Positions 25,533 to 34,614 of a stretch of DNA of 38,828 nucleotides are shown piece by piece (within the stretch, counting starts at the first letter, position 1; each line of letters begins with the position of its first letter). The notes beneath the pieces were generated by a model that saw only the letters and a list, made by a program, of their open reading frames with translations, did not search any database and was not told the origin of the DNA. The stretch comes from Alphaproteobacteria bacterium (GTDB lineage Bacteria; Pseudomonadota; Alphaproteobacteria; JAUXUR01): positions 1-38,828 of the forward strand of contig JAUYSY010000123.1 in NCBI GenBank assembly GCA_030696155.1, written 5' to 3'. The position numbers and the translations under genes are program-made.

Positions 25533-25631
25533 TATAATATTGTGAAATGACTCGAAAACAATACAAAAAAAACTACTTCTCGCGGCAAAACCCGTCGGAT
25601 CTATTACACAAGAAGTTGATGATAGGTTTTA

Positions 25632-25672
25632 TGGACCCCGCGGTCAAGCCGCGGGGCGTAGGAGGGGGGGGG
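25632..25672. repeat. GC-rich palindromic repeat, single arm
   Basis: TGGACCCCGCGGTCAAGCC, CGGGGCGTAGGA and a nine-base G run form a strong hairpin (CCCCGCGG/CCGCGGGG). An almost identical arm is at 34517-34550, where an inverted partner (34432-34463) is also present. It is much richer in GC than its surroundings. It lies in the 197-base gap between two convergent genes, which otherwise shows nothing. Confidence 0.7.
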
Positions 25673-25729
25673 CGATGACCTTCAACTTGAGCGTTTTCAA
25701 GTTATTTTAACATATTGCTAAATGGTCGT

Positions 25730-27271
25730 TTAATTAAGCCAAACTGAAAATCCTTCAGTCATGAAAACATTTACTTCAGCAACATATTTCATGGCATCTA
25801 AATAACCGCAACCATTATCACCCCAATTGTAATCCCATGAATTGACGAATTTGAAGTAATATGTTTTGTCATTTTGTGCAATGTTATATTGTCCATATCC
25901 CACAATCGCAATAGCATGACCACCTGTTGCTCTAAAGAATTTTGCGTTAGGCGTTGGAATGAACCCATGCACATCGTTCATGAAACTGTCGTCGAGCATA
26001 ACACCAAAATAAAAAGGTCTTCCTTTTTGAAGCTCTGATACCACTTGATTTATAAAAACTTGCTTTGTTGCATCAGGAAGGATTTTAGGTTTAGCTGAAT
26101 ATGATTTGCTTCGAAATGATGTTGTTAAGTCTTTATAGCCAAGATTTTTATGTACGTAAGCATAATCATTATTATAGGCAACACCTTGATCAAAAGCAGA
26201 TCCTTTATTTATGCCATCATTATCTAAATCATAAGCTAAGCGAACTGCTTCAGGGCTTGGCGAAAGAGAAGACTTCACTAAATCATCTGTATATGGATAA
26301 CCCACATAAGACATTTTGCCCCTCATATCGGGTGTATCAATTCTACTCGAATCCCAGTTTGCAACAATATTTTCTGGTGTTACGCCATATTTATCAGCTG
26401 CAAGAATACCACCTGCCATTGATCCACCATTATCTGCTTTAACAGCACCATCAGGATCGTAACCCATTAATTTCGCTTCTAAATAACGTGTATTCCAATA
26501 TTGATATAATCGTGAAATATCAAGACGCGCCGGATTTTTATCTTTTCTAAACTCTGCAGGATTTGCACTTTTAAGAACGGACAAATAACGCAAAACAAAA
26601 GCTAAAGAGTTTGCAGTACAAGATCCCAAATTTAACTGATTATACCAATCATGTGCTGCTACCATCTGTTGTTGATAGATGACAAAATTGGGAAGTTCAA
26701 TTGGGGCTGCTGGTGCAATAACCGCTGGTGATGGAGAAGGTGCTTTGGAAACTGCTACTACTGAATGATCACTTCCAAACCCATCCTTGATTGCAGACAC
26801 AAGATGTTCAACACCTGATTGAAGGCCATCAAAAATCCCTAAATGTGCTGCTTTAGAGCTTTTTTTAAAACTTTTTTCTTGATTTAAAATACTTAAATCA
26901 TGTTCTTTTTGAGCGGATTTAAATAATTCTTTTCGTTGTTTATATTTATTTTTTGCAGCTTTTAATCTTTCTTCACTTATGCTGTCGTCTTCAAGTACAC
27001 GACTTTTAAGATAATCATAGTTTTCTTTTGCGATAAGCATTACTTCTTCAGTATCATCAAGTTTTGCTTTTGTACTCTCACAATTTTTTGTAGCTGATAG
27101 TAATTTATTACTATTTTTTTCAGCAAGATGCTCACCTAAATGTGCTAAAACTGGTTCTTCTGCAGGTCTAAATCCAGTTGTGTTATAATTAGCTTCTGAA
27201 ACACCAATAGGTAATAAATAAAAATTACCAATTAGACCTAACAGAAGACTTCTACAAGCTAATTTTCTCAT
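25730..27271 (-). CDS. Exported papain-like (C1) cysteine peptidase
   Basis: I place the start at the ATG ending at 27271, since AGGGA is nine bases upstream; the ATG at 27280 would have almost no spacing to it. The 513-residue protein has a signal peptide (about 1-27), a charged coiled-coil-like region (about 50-140) and a Ser/Pro/Ala-rich linker (about 175-193). The C1A domain follows: LGSCTANSLAF gives C218, with the oxyanion Gln at Q212; GGHAIAIVGYG gives H452; FVNSWDYNWGDNGCGYL gives N477. The catalytic triad is complete. The long insert between Cys and His (about 230 residues) is larger than in papain. It is likely secreted and active on proteins outside the cytoplasm. Confidence 0.85.
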   Translation of the reverse strand: MRKLACRSLLLGLIGNFYLLPIGVSEANYNTTGFRPAEEPVLAHLGEHLAEKNSNKLLSATKNCESTKAKLDDTEEVMLIAKENYDYLKSRVLEDDSISEERLKAAKNKYKQRKELFKSAQKEHDLSILNQEKSFKKSSKAAHLGIFDGLQSGVEHLVSAIKDGFGSDHSVVAVSKAPSPSPAVIAPAAPIELPNFVIYQQQMVAAHDWYNQLNLGSCTANSLAFVLRYLSVLKSANPAEFRKDKNPARLDISRLYQYWNTRYLEAKLMGYDPDGAVKADNGGSMAGGILAADKYGVTPENIVANWDSSRIDTPDMRGKMSYVGYPYTDDLVKSSLSPSPEAVRLAYDLDNDGINKGSAFDQGVAYNNDYAYVHKNLGYKDLTTSFRSKSYSAKPKILPDATKQVFINQVVSELQKGRPFYFGVMLDDSFMNDVHGFIPTPNAKFFRATGGHAIAIVGYGQYNIAQNDKTYYFKFVNSWDYNWGDNGCGYLDAMKYVAEVNVFMTEGFSVWLN

Positions 27272-27280
27272 ATCGTTCAT

Positions 27281-27618
27281 TCCCTAAATTGTATTATATT
27301 ACAATGAATTGCATTCATCTACCAAATGCATCTTGTTCGATTATCTTAAATCGTAACGTATAAAAAACAGGCTTCCAAGACAAAAATTTATAATTTTTAT
27401 CTTATTGAAAAATAAATTATTTAATAATTATTAAAAATAGTTAATAATTATTTTAAGACAATATTATTTACATAAAATTAATATTTATTAATTTAAAATA
27501 TGCATTAATAAGCTGTATTAAAAACACACATCGTTATTCATTTCTAATTAATGGTTTTTATGTATTGAACTTTCATTTAGTAAAGTTGACTATAAAAGAA
27601 AGAATGTTTGGAGGATCT
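27281..27618. other. AT-rich divergent intergenic region
   Basis: This 338-base gap separates the divergent peptidase and kdp operons. It contains a palindrome ATGAAT-TGC-ATTCAT (27304-27318) near the peptidase start and long A/T stretches. Near kdp, TTGAAC (27565-27570) and TATAAA (27591-27596) are 20 bases apart, too far for a normal sigma-70 promoter. No gene or repeat family member is seen. Confidence 0.5.
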
Positions 27619-27723
27619 ATGAGCACAGCTTTATTTGCCCTGGTTACATTTTACGTTGTCTCCGTCTTGGTTGTTTTTCTTATGAATTTTTTAAAGCAAC
27701 AAAATGATGGCAATACTTTATAA
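27619..27723 (+). CDS. Small membrane protein ahead of kdpF (34 aa)
   Basis: The ATG at 27619 has a strong GGAGG at 27610-27614 and opens a 34-codon frame. The product has one hydrophobic helix (about residues 4-22: ALFALVTFYVVSVLVVFLM) and a polar tail NFLKQQNDGNTL. Its last 20 bases overlap the start of kdpF in another frame, so kdpF may depend on its translation. It is first in the kdp operon. It is not KdpF, which follows and has the family's P-E-x-F end. Whether it is a new Kdp subunit, a leader peptide or a regulator is unknown. Confidence 0.6.
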   Translation: MSTALFALVTFYVVSVLVVFLMNFLKQQNDGNTL

Positions 27724-27799
27724 TTCTCTTTTCATTATCACGATATTTATTCTCATTTACCTTCTTATTACACTTTTATTGCCAGAAAAATTTCCATGA
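27704..27799 (+). CDS. kdpF: Potassium-transporting ATPase small subunit KdpF
   Basis: A 30-31 residue single-helix protein (start ATG 27704 or 27707) ending in LLLPEKFP, the typical KdpF C-terminus; the helix is FIITIFILIYLLITLLL. KdpF stabilises the KdpABC complex in the membrane. Its stop overlaps kdpA by four bases (ATGA). It overlaps the preceding small gene by 20 bases, and no independent ribosome site is clear, so it is probably translated by coupling. Confidence 0.85.
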   Translation: MMAILYNSLFIITIFILIYLLITLLLPEKFP

Positions 27800-29502
27800 A
27801 TTTTCAATTAACACAAAGTTTTTACATCGATTTTTTTATCCTTATTTTGATGTTAATTATATGTTTCAAACCATTAGGCAGCTATATGGCAAATGTTTTT
27901 AATGGTCAAAAAACATTTCTTTCATTTTTTTTACACCCTATAGAACATACATTTTATAAAATAATAGCTGTTTCTCAAAATGATGAAATGGATTGGAAGC
28001 ATTATGCTTTTTCTATCATTATTTTCTCGTTTTTAAGCTGTTTCATAATGGGGCTCATTTTATATTTACAAGCTTCTATAATGGGTATGAAACCACTCGA
28101 TCCAAATCTTATCTTTAATACAATTGTAAGTTTTGTGACTAACACAAATTGGCAAGCATATAGTCCAGAAAAAGATATTCATCAATATTTTCAAGTTATA
28201 AGCATTGGTGTTCAACAATTTTTTTCACCTGCTGTTGGTATTTGCGTCTTAATTGCATTGATTCGTGGCTTTACCAGAAAAAATTCAACAAAACTTGGTA
28301 ATTTTTGGGTTGATCTTGTACGCGTTCTTCTTTATGTCATTATTCCTTTATCCATCATTTCCGCTTTAATATTTGGCTTTTTAGGCGTGCCACAAGATTG
28401 GGCAAAAGAAGTCACCATTTCTTCACTTGAAACAGGGAAAACACAAAATTATTTAGTGGGACCCATTGCAAGTTGGACTGCAATCGAAATTTTAGGCAGC
28501 AATGGCGGCGGTATTTTTGGCACGAATATGGCACATCCATTCCAAAATCCAAATGCTTTAACGCATTTTTTAGGATTGTTTTTAATCCTCCTTTTACCAA
28601 CAAGTCTTTGTTATACATTCGGTAAAATGGTCAATGACACAAGACAAGGTTGGGCCATCTTCGCGGCCATGCTTATTATTTTTGTACCTTTAACCTCGCT
28701 CACCATCAATCAAGAAAATAATAAGATTTCCTCTTTATCGTCATTGCCACTTGAAACACATAATACGTCGATGGAGGGTAAAGAAACGCGACATGGCATT
28801 ATTGGCTCTTTACTATGGGCAAGTGCGACGACCGCTACATCCAATGGATCAATCGCCGCCGATCATAGTTCTTTTGCACCTATTAATAATTTTCTAACCA
28901 TGTTTTTGATGCAGATGAGCGAAACAATTTTTGGCGGTGTCGGTTCTGGCCTTTATGGCATGCTTATTTTTGTACTTATTACTGTCTTTATAGCGGGACT
29001 TATGGTGGGTAGAACGCCTGAATATTTAGGTAAAAAAATTAGCGCTTATGAAATGAAAATGGTGTCATTAGCGTTGCTTATGCCCCTTTTTCTTATTTTA
29101 TCGGGTGCCTGGATTTTATTACATTTCCTAAACATTAAAGAATTATCAGTAAATCAAGGCGCACAAGTATTTAGTGAGTTTATGTATAATTTGACATCAG
29201 CGTCCAATAATAATGGAAGTGCGATGTCAGGTATTACGATGAGTAATTCCACATCAAATTTAATATTAGGATTCTTAATGTTGATGGGGCGTTTTTGGAT
29301 CATCATTCCTGTTCTAGCACTCGCCGGATCTTTGGCGCAGAAAAATACTGTACCCATATCAACGGGTACTTTGCCTACACACACACCCCTTTTTATTTTT
29401 GTGCTCATTGGCATTCTTTTAATCATTGGCGTTTTAACCTTTATTCCTAGTTTAGCACTGGGACCTATAGCTGAGCATTTAGGATTAGCAGGAGCTCATT
29501 AA
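27796..29502 (+). CDS. kdpA: Potassium-transporting ATPase subunit KdpA
   Basis: A 568-residue channel-like subunit (E. coli 557) with about ten membrane helices. Four selectivity-filter loops are recognisable: VTNTNWQAYS, GSNGGGIFGTN (about 234-244), ATSNGSIAADH and SASNNNGSAMSG. This is the high-affinity K+ binding subunit of the KdpFABC P-type ATPase, used when external K+ is scarce. The start overlaps kdpF by four bases. kdpB starts at the next base after its stop. All loops look intact. Confidence 0.97.
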   Translation: MNFQLTQSFYIDFFILILMLIICFKPLGSYMANVFNGQKTFLSFFLHPIEHTFYKIIAVSQNDEMDWKHYAFSIIIFSFLSCFIMGLILYLQASIMGMKPLDPNLIFNTIVSFVTNTNWQAYSPEKDIHQYFQVISIGVQQFFSPAVGICVLIALIRGFTRKNSTKLGNFWVDLVRVLLYVIIPLSIISALIFGFLGVPQDWAKEVTISSLETGKTQNYLVGPIASWTAIEILGSNGGGIFGTNMAHPFQNPNALTHFLGLFLILLLPTSLCYTFGKMVNDTRQGWAIFAAMLIIFVPLTSLTINQENNKISSLSSLPLETHNTSMEGKETRHGIIGSLLWASATTATSNGSIAADHSSFAPINNFLTMFLMQMSETIFGGVGSGLYGMLIFVLITVFIAGLMVGRTPEYLGKKISAYEMKMVSLALLMPLFLILSGAWILLHFLNIKELSVNQGAQVFSEFMYNLTSASNNNGSAMSGITMSNSTSNLILGFLMLMGRFWIIIPVLALAGSLAQKNTVPISTGTLPTHTPLFIFVLIGILLIIGVLTFIPSLALGPIAEHLGLAGAH

Positions 29503-31572
29503 ATGAAATCTGAAGAATTTTCATATAAAAAAAACATTTTATATTTGGTTTTTGAAAGCTTTTGCAAATTTAATTTAAAGTCTCAACTTGCCAATCCCGT
29601 TATGTTTATTGTCTATATTGGGGCGATTATCGTCACCATTATAGGGACAACAAGCATTTATGATGCTGCTATAAAAGAGGGTGAATTTTCATATTTCATT
29701 TGGTCAATTGCATTTTTTTTATGGCTTACAATCTTTTTTGCCAATCTTGCTGAAGCTATCGCCGAAGGTAAAGGCAAAGCCCAAGCTGAATCGTTACGCA
29801 AAACACGTAAAGAAGTGATGGCAAAAAAACTTAAAGACCCTAAAAATCATGACAATTTTGAATTAATATCTCCTTGTTTGCTCAAAAAAGGAGATTATGT
29901 TTTTGTTGAAGCTGGCGATATGATCCCGATTGACGCCCAAATTATAGAAGGCGCTGCCTCCATTGATGAAAGCGCCATTACAGGGGAAAGTGCTGCTGTT
30001 ATTCGTGAAAATGGCGGTGATTGTGATTCTGTTATCGCTGGCACTAAAATATTATCAGATTGGCTTCTTTTACGTGTCAGTGTCAACCAAGGCGAAAGTT
30101 TTTTAGACACAATGATTGCAATGGTTGAAGGCGCTAAAAGACAAAAAACACCAAATGAAATTGCACTCACTATTCTTCTATCAGCCTTAACGCTTATTTT
30201 TGTATTGGTCACCGCGACCTTATTTCCTTTTTCCAATAATGCCACTGCACTTTCTGGCAATTCAGGTGTTTTAAGCATTACCGTTCTTATTGCACTTCTG
30301 GTTTGTTTAGCACCCACGACAATTGGGGGATTATTATCTGCCATTGGTATTGCGGGTATGAATCGATTGGCAAAAGCCAATGTGATTGCGACATCCGGTC
30401 GTGCCGTTGAAGCAGCAGGTGATGTCTCTGTCTTGTTGCTTGATAAAACAGGCACAATTACCTTTGGGAATAGACAAGCAGCAAATTTTATACCTGCAGA
30501 AGGTATCAGTGAAAAAGAACTTGCAGAAGCAGCCGCCATGACATCTTTGGCTGATGAAACACCCGAAGGTAAAAGCATTGTGACATTAGCACGAAGTTTA
30601 GGTGTTCAAATTCCAGATATAGACACATTAGATGCAAGTTTTATTCATTTTTCTGCCGACACCAAATTAAGTGGTATTAATTTAAAAGATAGGCAAATTT
30701 TAAAAGGTGCTGATGATTCAATTTCAACCCATCTAAAAAATTTAGGCGGTATTATTTCAGCAAATGTTGAAAAAATTGTGCATCAAATTGCACGTAGCGG
30801 CGGTACACCATTGGTTGTCGCTGATGACACGCGTATTATGGGCGTTATTCATCTAAAAGATACCGTAAAACCCGATATTAAAAATCGTCTTGCAGATTTG
30901 CGCAAAATGGGCATTAAAAGCGTTATGATTACAGGCGATAACCCGCTTACTGCTGCGGCCATTGCCGCAGAAGCTGGTGTTGATGATTATTTAGCACAAG
31001 CGACACCTGAAACAAAACTTAAATATATCCGAAAAATGCAAGAAGGCGGTCAATTGGTCGCTATGGTTGGAGATGGCACCAATGATGCACCCGCTTTAGC
31101 GCAAGCAGATGTCGCTGTTGCTATGAACAGTGGGACACAAGCTGCGAAAGAAGCCGCGAACATGGTTGATTTAGATTCGAATCCCACTAAATTAATCGAA
31201 GTTGTTGAAGTCGGTAAACAACTTTTAATGACACGGGGTGCCTTAACAACTTTTAGTATTGCGAACGATATTGCAAAATATTTTGCGATTATTCCTACAT
31301 CTTTGACAAGCATTTATCCAGAACTTAAAATTTTTAATATAATGCATCTTCAAACCACTGAAAGCGCCATATTATCAGCTATTATTTTTAATGCTTTTAT
31401 CATCATTATGCTTGTGCCACTTGCTTTAAAAGGCGTCAAATATCACGCACAAAGTGCCGAATCTCTTTTACGCAATCATATTTTTATTTATGGGTTAGGT
31501 GGCATTATAGCGCCTTTTATAGGCATCAAATTAATTGATCTTCTTTTAGGTTTATTTATAGGAAAATTATAA
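29503..31572 (+). CDS. kdpB: Potassium-transporting ATPase ATP-binding subunit KdpB
   Basis: A 689-residue P-type ATPase (E. coli 682). The phosphorylated aspartate is D314 in [15 protein letters not shown] occurs in AITGESAAV (actuator domain). [16 protein letters not shown] is the hinge motif. It drives K+ uptake through KdpA. The frame begins directly after the kdpA stop and ends by overlapping kdpC by one base (TAATG). Nothing suggests loss of activity. Long open frames on its opposite strand are codon-bias shadows. Confidence 0.98.
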   Translation: MKSEEFSYKKNILYLVFESFCKFNLKSQLANPVMFIVYIGAIIVTIIGTTSIYDAAIKEGEFSYFIWSIAFFLWLTIFFANLAEAIAEGKGKAQAESLRKTRKEVMAKKLKDPKNHDNFELISPCLLKKGDYVFVEAGDMIPIDAQIIEGAASIDESAITGESAAVIRENGGDCDSVIAGTKILSDWLLLRVSVNQGESFLDTMIAMVEGAKRQKTPNEIALTILLSALTLIFVLVTATLFPFSNNATALSGNSGVLSITVLIALLVCLAPTTIGGLLSAIGIAGMNRLAKANVIATSGRAVEAAGDVSVLLLDKTGTITFGNRQAANFIPAEGISEKELAEAAAMTSLADETPEGKSIVTLARSLGVQIPDIDTLDASFIHFSADTKLSGINLKDRQILKGADDSISTHLKNLGGIISANVEKIVHQIARSGGTPLVVADDTRIMGVIHLKDTVKPDIKNRLADLRKMGIKSVMITGDNPLTAAAIAAEAGVDDYLAQATPETKLKYIRKMQEGGQLVAMVGDGTNDAPALAQADVAVAMNSGTQAAKEAANMVDLDSNPTKLIEVVEVGKQLLMTRGALTTFSIANDIAKYFAIIPTSLTSIYPELKIFNIMHLQTTESAILSAIIFNAFIIIMLVPLALKGVKYHAQSAESLLRNHIFIYGLGGIIAPFIGIKLIDLLLGLFIGKL

Positions 31573-32168
31573 TGCATTATCACATACGTTTATTTTTAAG
31601 TCTTACCCAGATTTCACTTGTAATGCTTATTCTTTTTACGATCATTTGCGGCGTTTTTTATCCAGGTTTTGTGACCATTGTTTTGAAAACCTTTGCGCCT
31701 TCTAAAGCGGAAGGTAGTTTTGTAGAAAATGATGGTAAAATAATCGGATCAAGCCTTATTGGTCAACATTTTTCAGATCCTAAATATTTTTGGGGAAGAC
31801 CACCTCAAAACAATGAAAAACCTTATGATTTTAAGGAAGCACAAGCATCTCATTTATCACCTAAAAATTCAAAATTGAAAGACCTTATTCAAAAAAATAT
31901 TGATCATCTTATGTCTTTCGAAAGTGATAAGAATAAAAAGATACCATTAGATCTCGTCACAAGTTCTGGAAGTGATCTTGATCCACATATAAGCCCTCAA
32001 TCAGCTTTTTTTCAAGTCGATCGGATTGCATCAACGCGTCATTTAGCAAAGGATAAGGTTGAAAAACTTGTGAATGATCATATTGAGCATAAAATTTGGG
32101 GATTCTTGGGTGAAAAACACGTTAATGTTTTAGCATTAAATTTAGCGCTTGATACACTTAAATCTTAA
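31572..32168 (+). CDS. kdpC: Potassium-transporting ATPase subunit KdpC
   Basis: A 198-residue protein with one N-terminal membrane helix (about 10-33) and a periplasmic domain. KdpC signatures are GSSLIGQHFSDPKYFWGRP (about 58-76) and SGSDLDPHISPQSAFFQVDR (about 137-156). It helps assemble the pump and is thought to stabilise nucleotide or ion binding. It starts within the kdpB stop and ends 12 bases before kdpD, so it belongs to one operon. Confidence 0.96.
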   Translation: MHYHIRLFLSLTQISLVMLILFTIICGVFYPGFVTIVLKTFAPSKAEGSFVENDGKIIGSSLIGQHFSDPKYFWGRPPQNNEKPYDFKEAQASHLSPKNSKLKDLIQKNIDHLMSFESDKNKKIPLDLVTSSGSDLDPHISPQSAFFQVDRIASTRHLAKDKVEKLVNDHIEHKIWGFLGEKHVNVLALNLALDTLKS

Positions 32169-32180
32169 TGGAGAAAGTAG

Positions 32181-34373
32181 ATGCCAAACGGACGTCCAGA
32201 TCCTGAAAGATTACTGCATCTTCTTGAGGATGAAGAAAAATCAACGCTCAGAGGAAAATTAAAGATTTTTTTTGGTGCTTCCGCTGGTGTCGGCAAAACC
32301 TATGCGATGCTTCACGCAGCACACGAGCTCTTATCAGAAGGCATTAATGTTATTGTTGGCATTGCCGAAACACATGGAAGATCTGAAACAGAAGAATTGC
32401 TTGTTGGATTGCCAAAACTTCCAACGCGTTCTGTTAGCCACAAAGGCATTGTGTTGCAAGAATTTGATCTGGATGCAGCTTTACACCTTAAACCTGCAAT
32501 TCTTCTTCTTGATGAATTCGCCCATAGTAATCCTATTGGTTCTCGTCATCCTAAAAGATGGCAAGATGTTAAAGAACTTTTAGAAGCAGGGATTGATGTT
32601 CATACAACATTAAATGTGCAACATCTAGAAAGTTTAAACGATGTTGTTGCGCGTATTACAGGGATTTCAGTTAAGGAAACAATACCTGACCTTATTTTTG
32701 ATCAAGCTGATGAAATAACGCTTGTAGATATCCCAACTGATGAATTATTAGATCGTCTTAAAGAAGGTAAAGTCTATTTGAATTCAAATCTTATGGAGTC
32801 CGCCCGACTAAATTTTTTTAAAAGAAGCAATCTAATAGCATTACGCGAAATGGCATTAAGGCGCACAGCTGAACGCGTTGACGCCCAAATGAAATTGTAT
32901 AATATCACTGAATTTGCCGGTGGAGAAATTTTGTCACCTCGATTAATGGTATGTGTTGGCCCTGATTTACTTTCATTAAGGCTCGTGCGTGCTACTAAAA
33001 GAATGGCTGATCGCATAGGAGCGCCCTGGTTTGCTGTCTATGTTCAGAATGAAAAACATTTATTATTATCTACCAAAGAACAAGAACGGTTAGATCGTAC
33101 CTTACGCATTGCCGAGCAAATGGGCAGTAAAATTGAATATATTTACAGTCAAAACGCCCTTAAAGAACTTATTGCTTTTGCTAAAAAAAATGCTGTAACG
33201 CGTATTGTCATTGGTAAAACGCCAAAACCACGATGGCGTGAAATTATTTTTGGATCACTTGCCGATGGACTTATCCGTTCAAGCGATGGCATTGAAATAA
33301 CCGTTATTTCTAGTTTTGTTGATGAACCTGAAGATGAAAAAAAACAATCAAAGTATAAATCTTTTAACATAAAACCATATATTTATAGCTTTACATCGGT
33401 TGTTTTAGCAACAATTGTTGGTTTTTTAATAGTACCTTACATGGATGTTCTTAATGTTATCATGCTTTATTTAATGACATTAACAGGCATTGCTGCTTTT
33501 TTTTCAAAAGGACCATCTTTATTTGCAGCATTAAGTGCTGTCATATGTTTTAATCTATTCTTTCTTGATCCTAAGCTTGATTTACAGATAACCAATAAAG
33601 ATTATATTCTTACTTTTATCATGATGTTTATAACTAGCTTTTTTATCAGCTCACTTTCTTCACGTCTTAAATCACAAGCAATGTTTGCTCAAAAACGTGA
33701 AAAAGACACAAGTTTGCTTTATGCAATGACACGTGAATTTTCAATTGTCCGGGGTCATAAAGCAATGGCAGAAATTGCAGCCCGTCACCTTGGTCTTTCT
33801 TTTAACGCTAATATTGTTTTTTGGATCCCTAATGAGGAAGATCAATTAAGTCTTTTTTATCCGGAAAATAGATCAATTGCGGTTAAAGAGGAAATGGTTG
33901 CAAAATGGAGCTTTGAACATGGGCAGATTGCAGGACATGAAACATCGACAATGCCTAGTGCTCAAGGTATTTATTTTCCGCTTATTGTATCATCAAAAAC
34001 GATTGGTGCTGTGGGATTGGTCCCTAAAGAAAAAAATCATCGTTTTTCAAATCAACAATTATCACTTATTGAAACATTTGCAAATTTAATTGCGTCTTCT
34101 TTTGACCGTGCCAATACAGCTTTGGTTGTCGAAGAATCCATCATTAATGCAGAAAGTCAACGATTACGGAGTATTCTTTTAGCATCAATTTCTCAAGATT
34201 TATTAATCCCATTAACAACGCTTACAAAATTTTCCCATGATTTGCTTGAAAAAAATACATTAAGCGAAAATGACAAAAAAAATGTTTTGCGTAAAATAAA
34301 TCAGGAAAGTCATAAAATATCTCAAATAATTGATAACATTATGCTTTTATCAAAAAAACATGCAGATATATAG
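32181..34373 (+). CDS. kdpD: Degenerate sensor KdpD lacking phosphoacceptor His and kinase domain
   Basis: A 730-residue protein, about 165 shorter than E. coli KdpD (894). The N-terminal Kdp sensor domain has Walker A GASAGVGKT (about 31-39). A Usp-like domain lies near 245-375 (VIGKTPKPRW...), four membrane helices at about 395-490, then a GAF-like domain to ~640. The dimerisation helix follows, but the canonical SHDLR-TPLT reads SISQDLLIPLT, so residue 672 is Gln where E. coli has the phosphoacceptor His673. The protein ends about 50 residues later, before any ATP-binding catalytic domain. No kdpE follows. It cannot act as a normal kinase. The frame is otherwise intact, so it may have a regulatory or pump-associated role, or be decaying. 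Confidence 0.93.
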   Translation: MPNGRPDPERLLHLLEDEEKSTLRGKLKIFFGASAGVGKTYAMLHAAHELLSEGINVIVGIAETHGRSETEELLVGLPKLPTRSVSHKGIVLQEFDLDAALHLKPAILLLDEFAHSNPIGSRHPKRWQDVKELLEAGIDVHTTLNVQHLESLNDVVARITGISVKETIPDLIFDQADEITLVDIPTDELLDRLKEGKVYLNSNLMESARLNFFKRSNLIALREMALRRTAERVDAQMKLYNITEFAGGEILSPRLMVCVGPDLLSLRLVRATKRMADRIGAPWFAVYVQNEKHLLLSTKEQERLDRTLRIAEQMGSKIEYIYSQNALKELIAFAKKNAVTRIVIGKTPKPRWREIIFGSLADGLIRSSDGIEITVISSFVDEPEDEKKQSKYKSFNIKPYIYSFTSVVLATIVGFLIVPYMDVLNVIMLYLMTLTGIAAFFSKGPSLFAALSAVICFNLFFLDPKLDLQITNKDYILTFIMMFITSFFISSLSSRLKSQAMFAQKREKDTSLLYAMTREFSIVRGHKAMAEIAARHLGLSFNANIVFWIPNEEDQLSLFYPENRSIAVKEEMVAKWSFEHGQIAGHETSTMPSAQGIYFPLIVSSKTIGAVGLVPKEKNHRFSNQQLSLIETFANLIASSFDRANTALVVEESIINAESQRLRSILLASISQDLLIPLTTLTKFSHDLLEKNTLSENDKKNVLRKINQESHKISQIIDNIMLLSKKHADI

Positions 34374-34431
34374 TCAAATTATTAAAAACCACTATAGTAA
34401 ATTCTAATAAAAATGTACCACCTAACTCTCT

Positions 34432-34550
34432 TCCTACGTCCCGCGACTTGATCGCGGGATCCAGAAGGCGTTTAAAAAGGCTTTATTCTTAATTGATAGT
34501 CATTACTTCTGCATCATGGACCCCGCGGTCAAGCCGCGGGGCGTAGGAGG
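34432..34550. repeat. GC-rich palindrome pair (inverted arms)
   Basis: A left arm (34432-34463, TCCTACGTCCCGCGACTTG) and right arm (34517-34550, the sequence family of 25632) are inverted copies about 53 bases apart. Each is itself a hairpin (CCCGCG/CGCGGG). With the neighbouring 146-bp-element end they fill the gap between kdpD and a convergent gene. Sequence between the arms is ordinary and AT-rich. Confidence 0.65.
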
Positions 34551-34586
34551 GGGGGTACATGCGATTTTATTAGGATTTACTTTAGA

Positions 34587-34606
34587 AGAGTTTCGAAAAA
34601 AGTCTA
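34587..34606. repeat. Solo right end of the 146-bp element
   Basis: GAGTTTCGAAAAAAGTCTAC at this spot matches the right terminal repeat of the elements at 3990-4135 and 13271-13415. No left end or interior is found nearby. It ends about ten bases before the 3' end of the next gene. Confidence 0.5.
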
Positions 34607-34614
34607 CTAAAAGC

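Noticed and set aside
27565-27596. kdp promoter TTGAAC...TATAAA
   Set aside because: The spacing is 20 bases, too long for a normal sigma-70 promoter, and no other support is seen.
29895-30578. A 227-codon open frame on the minus strand opposite kdpB
   Set aside because: It lies wholly inside kdpB, has a composition expected from reverse reading of that gene, and no ribosome site or familiar motif.
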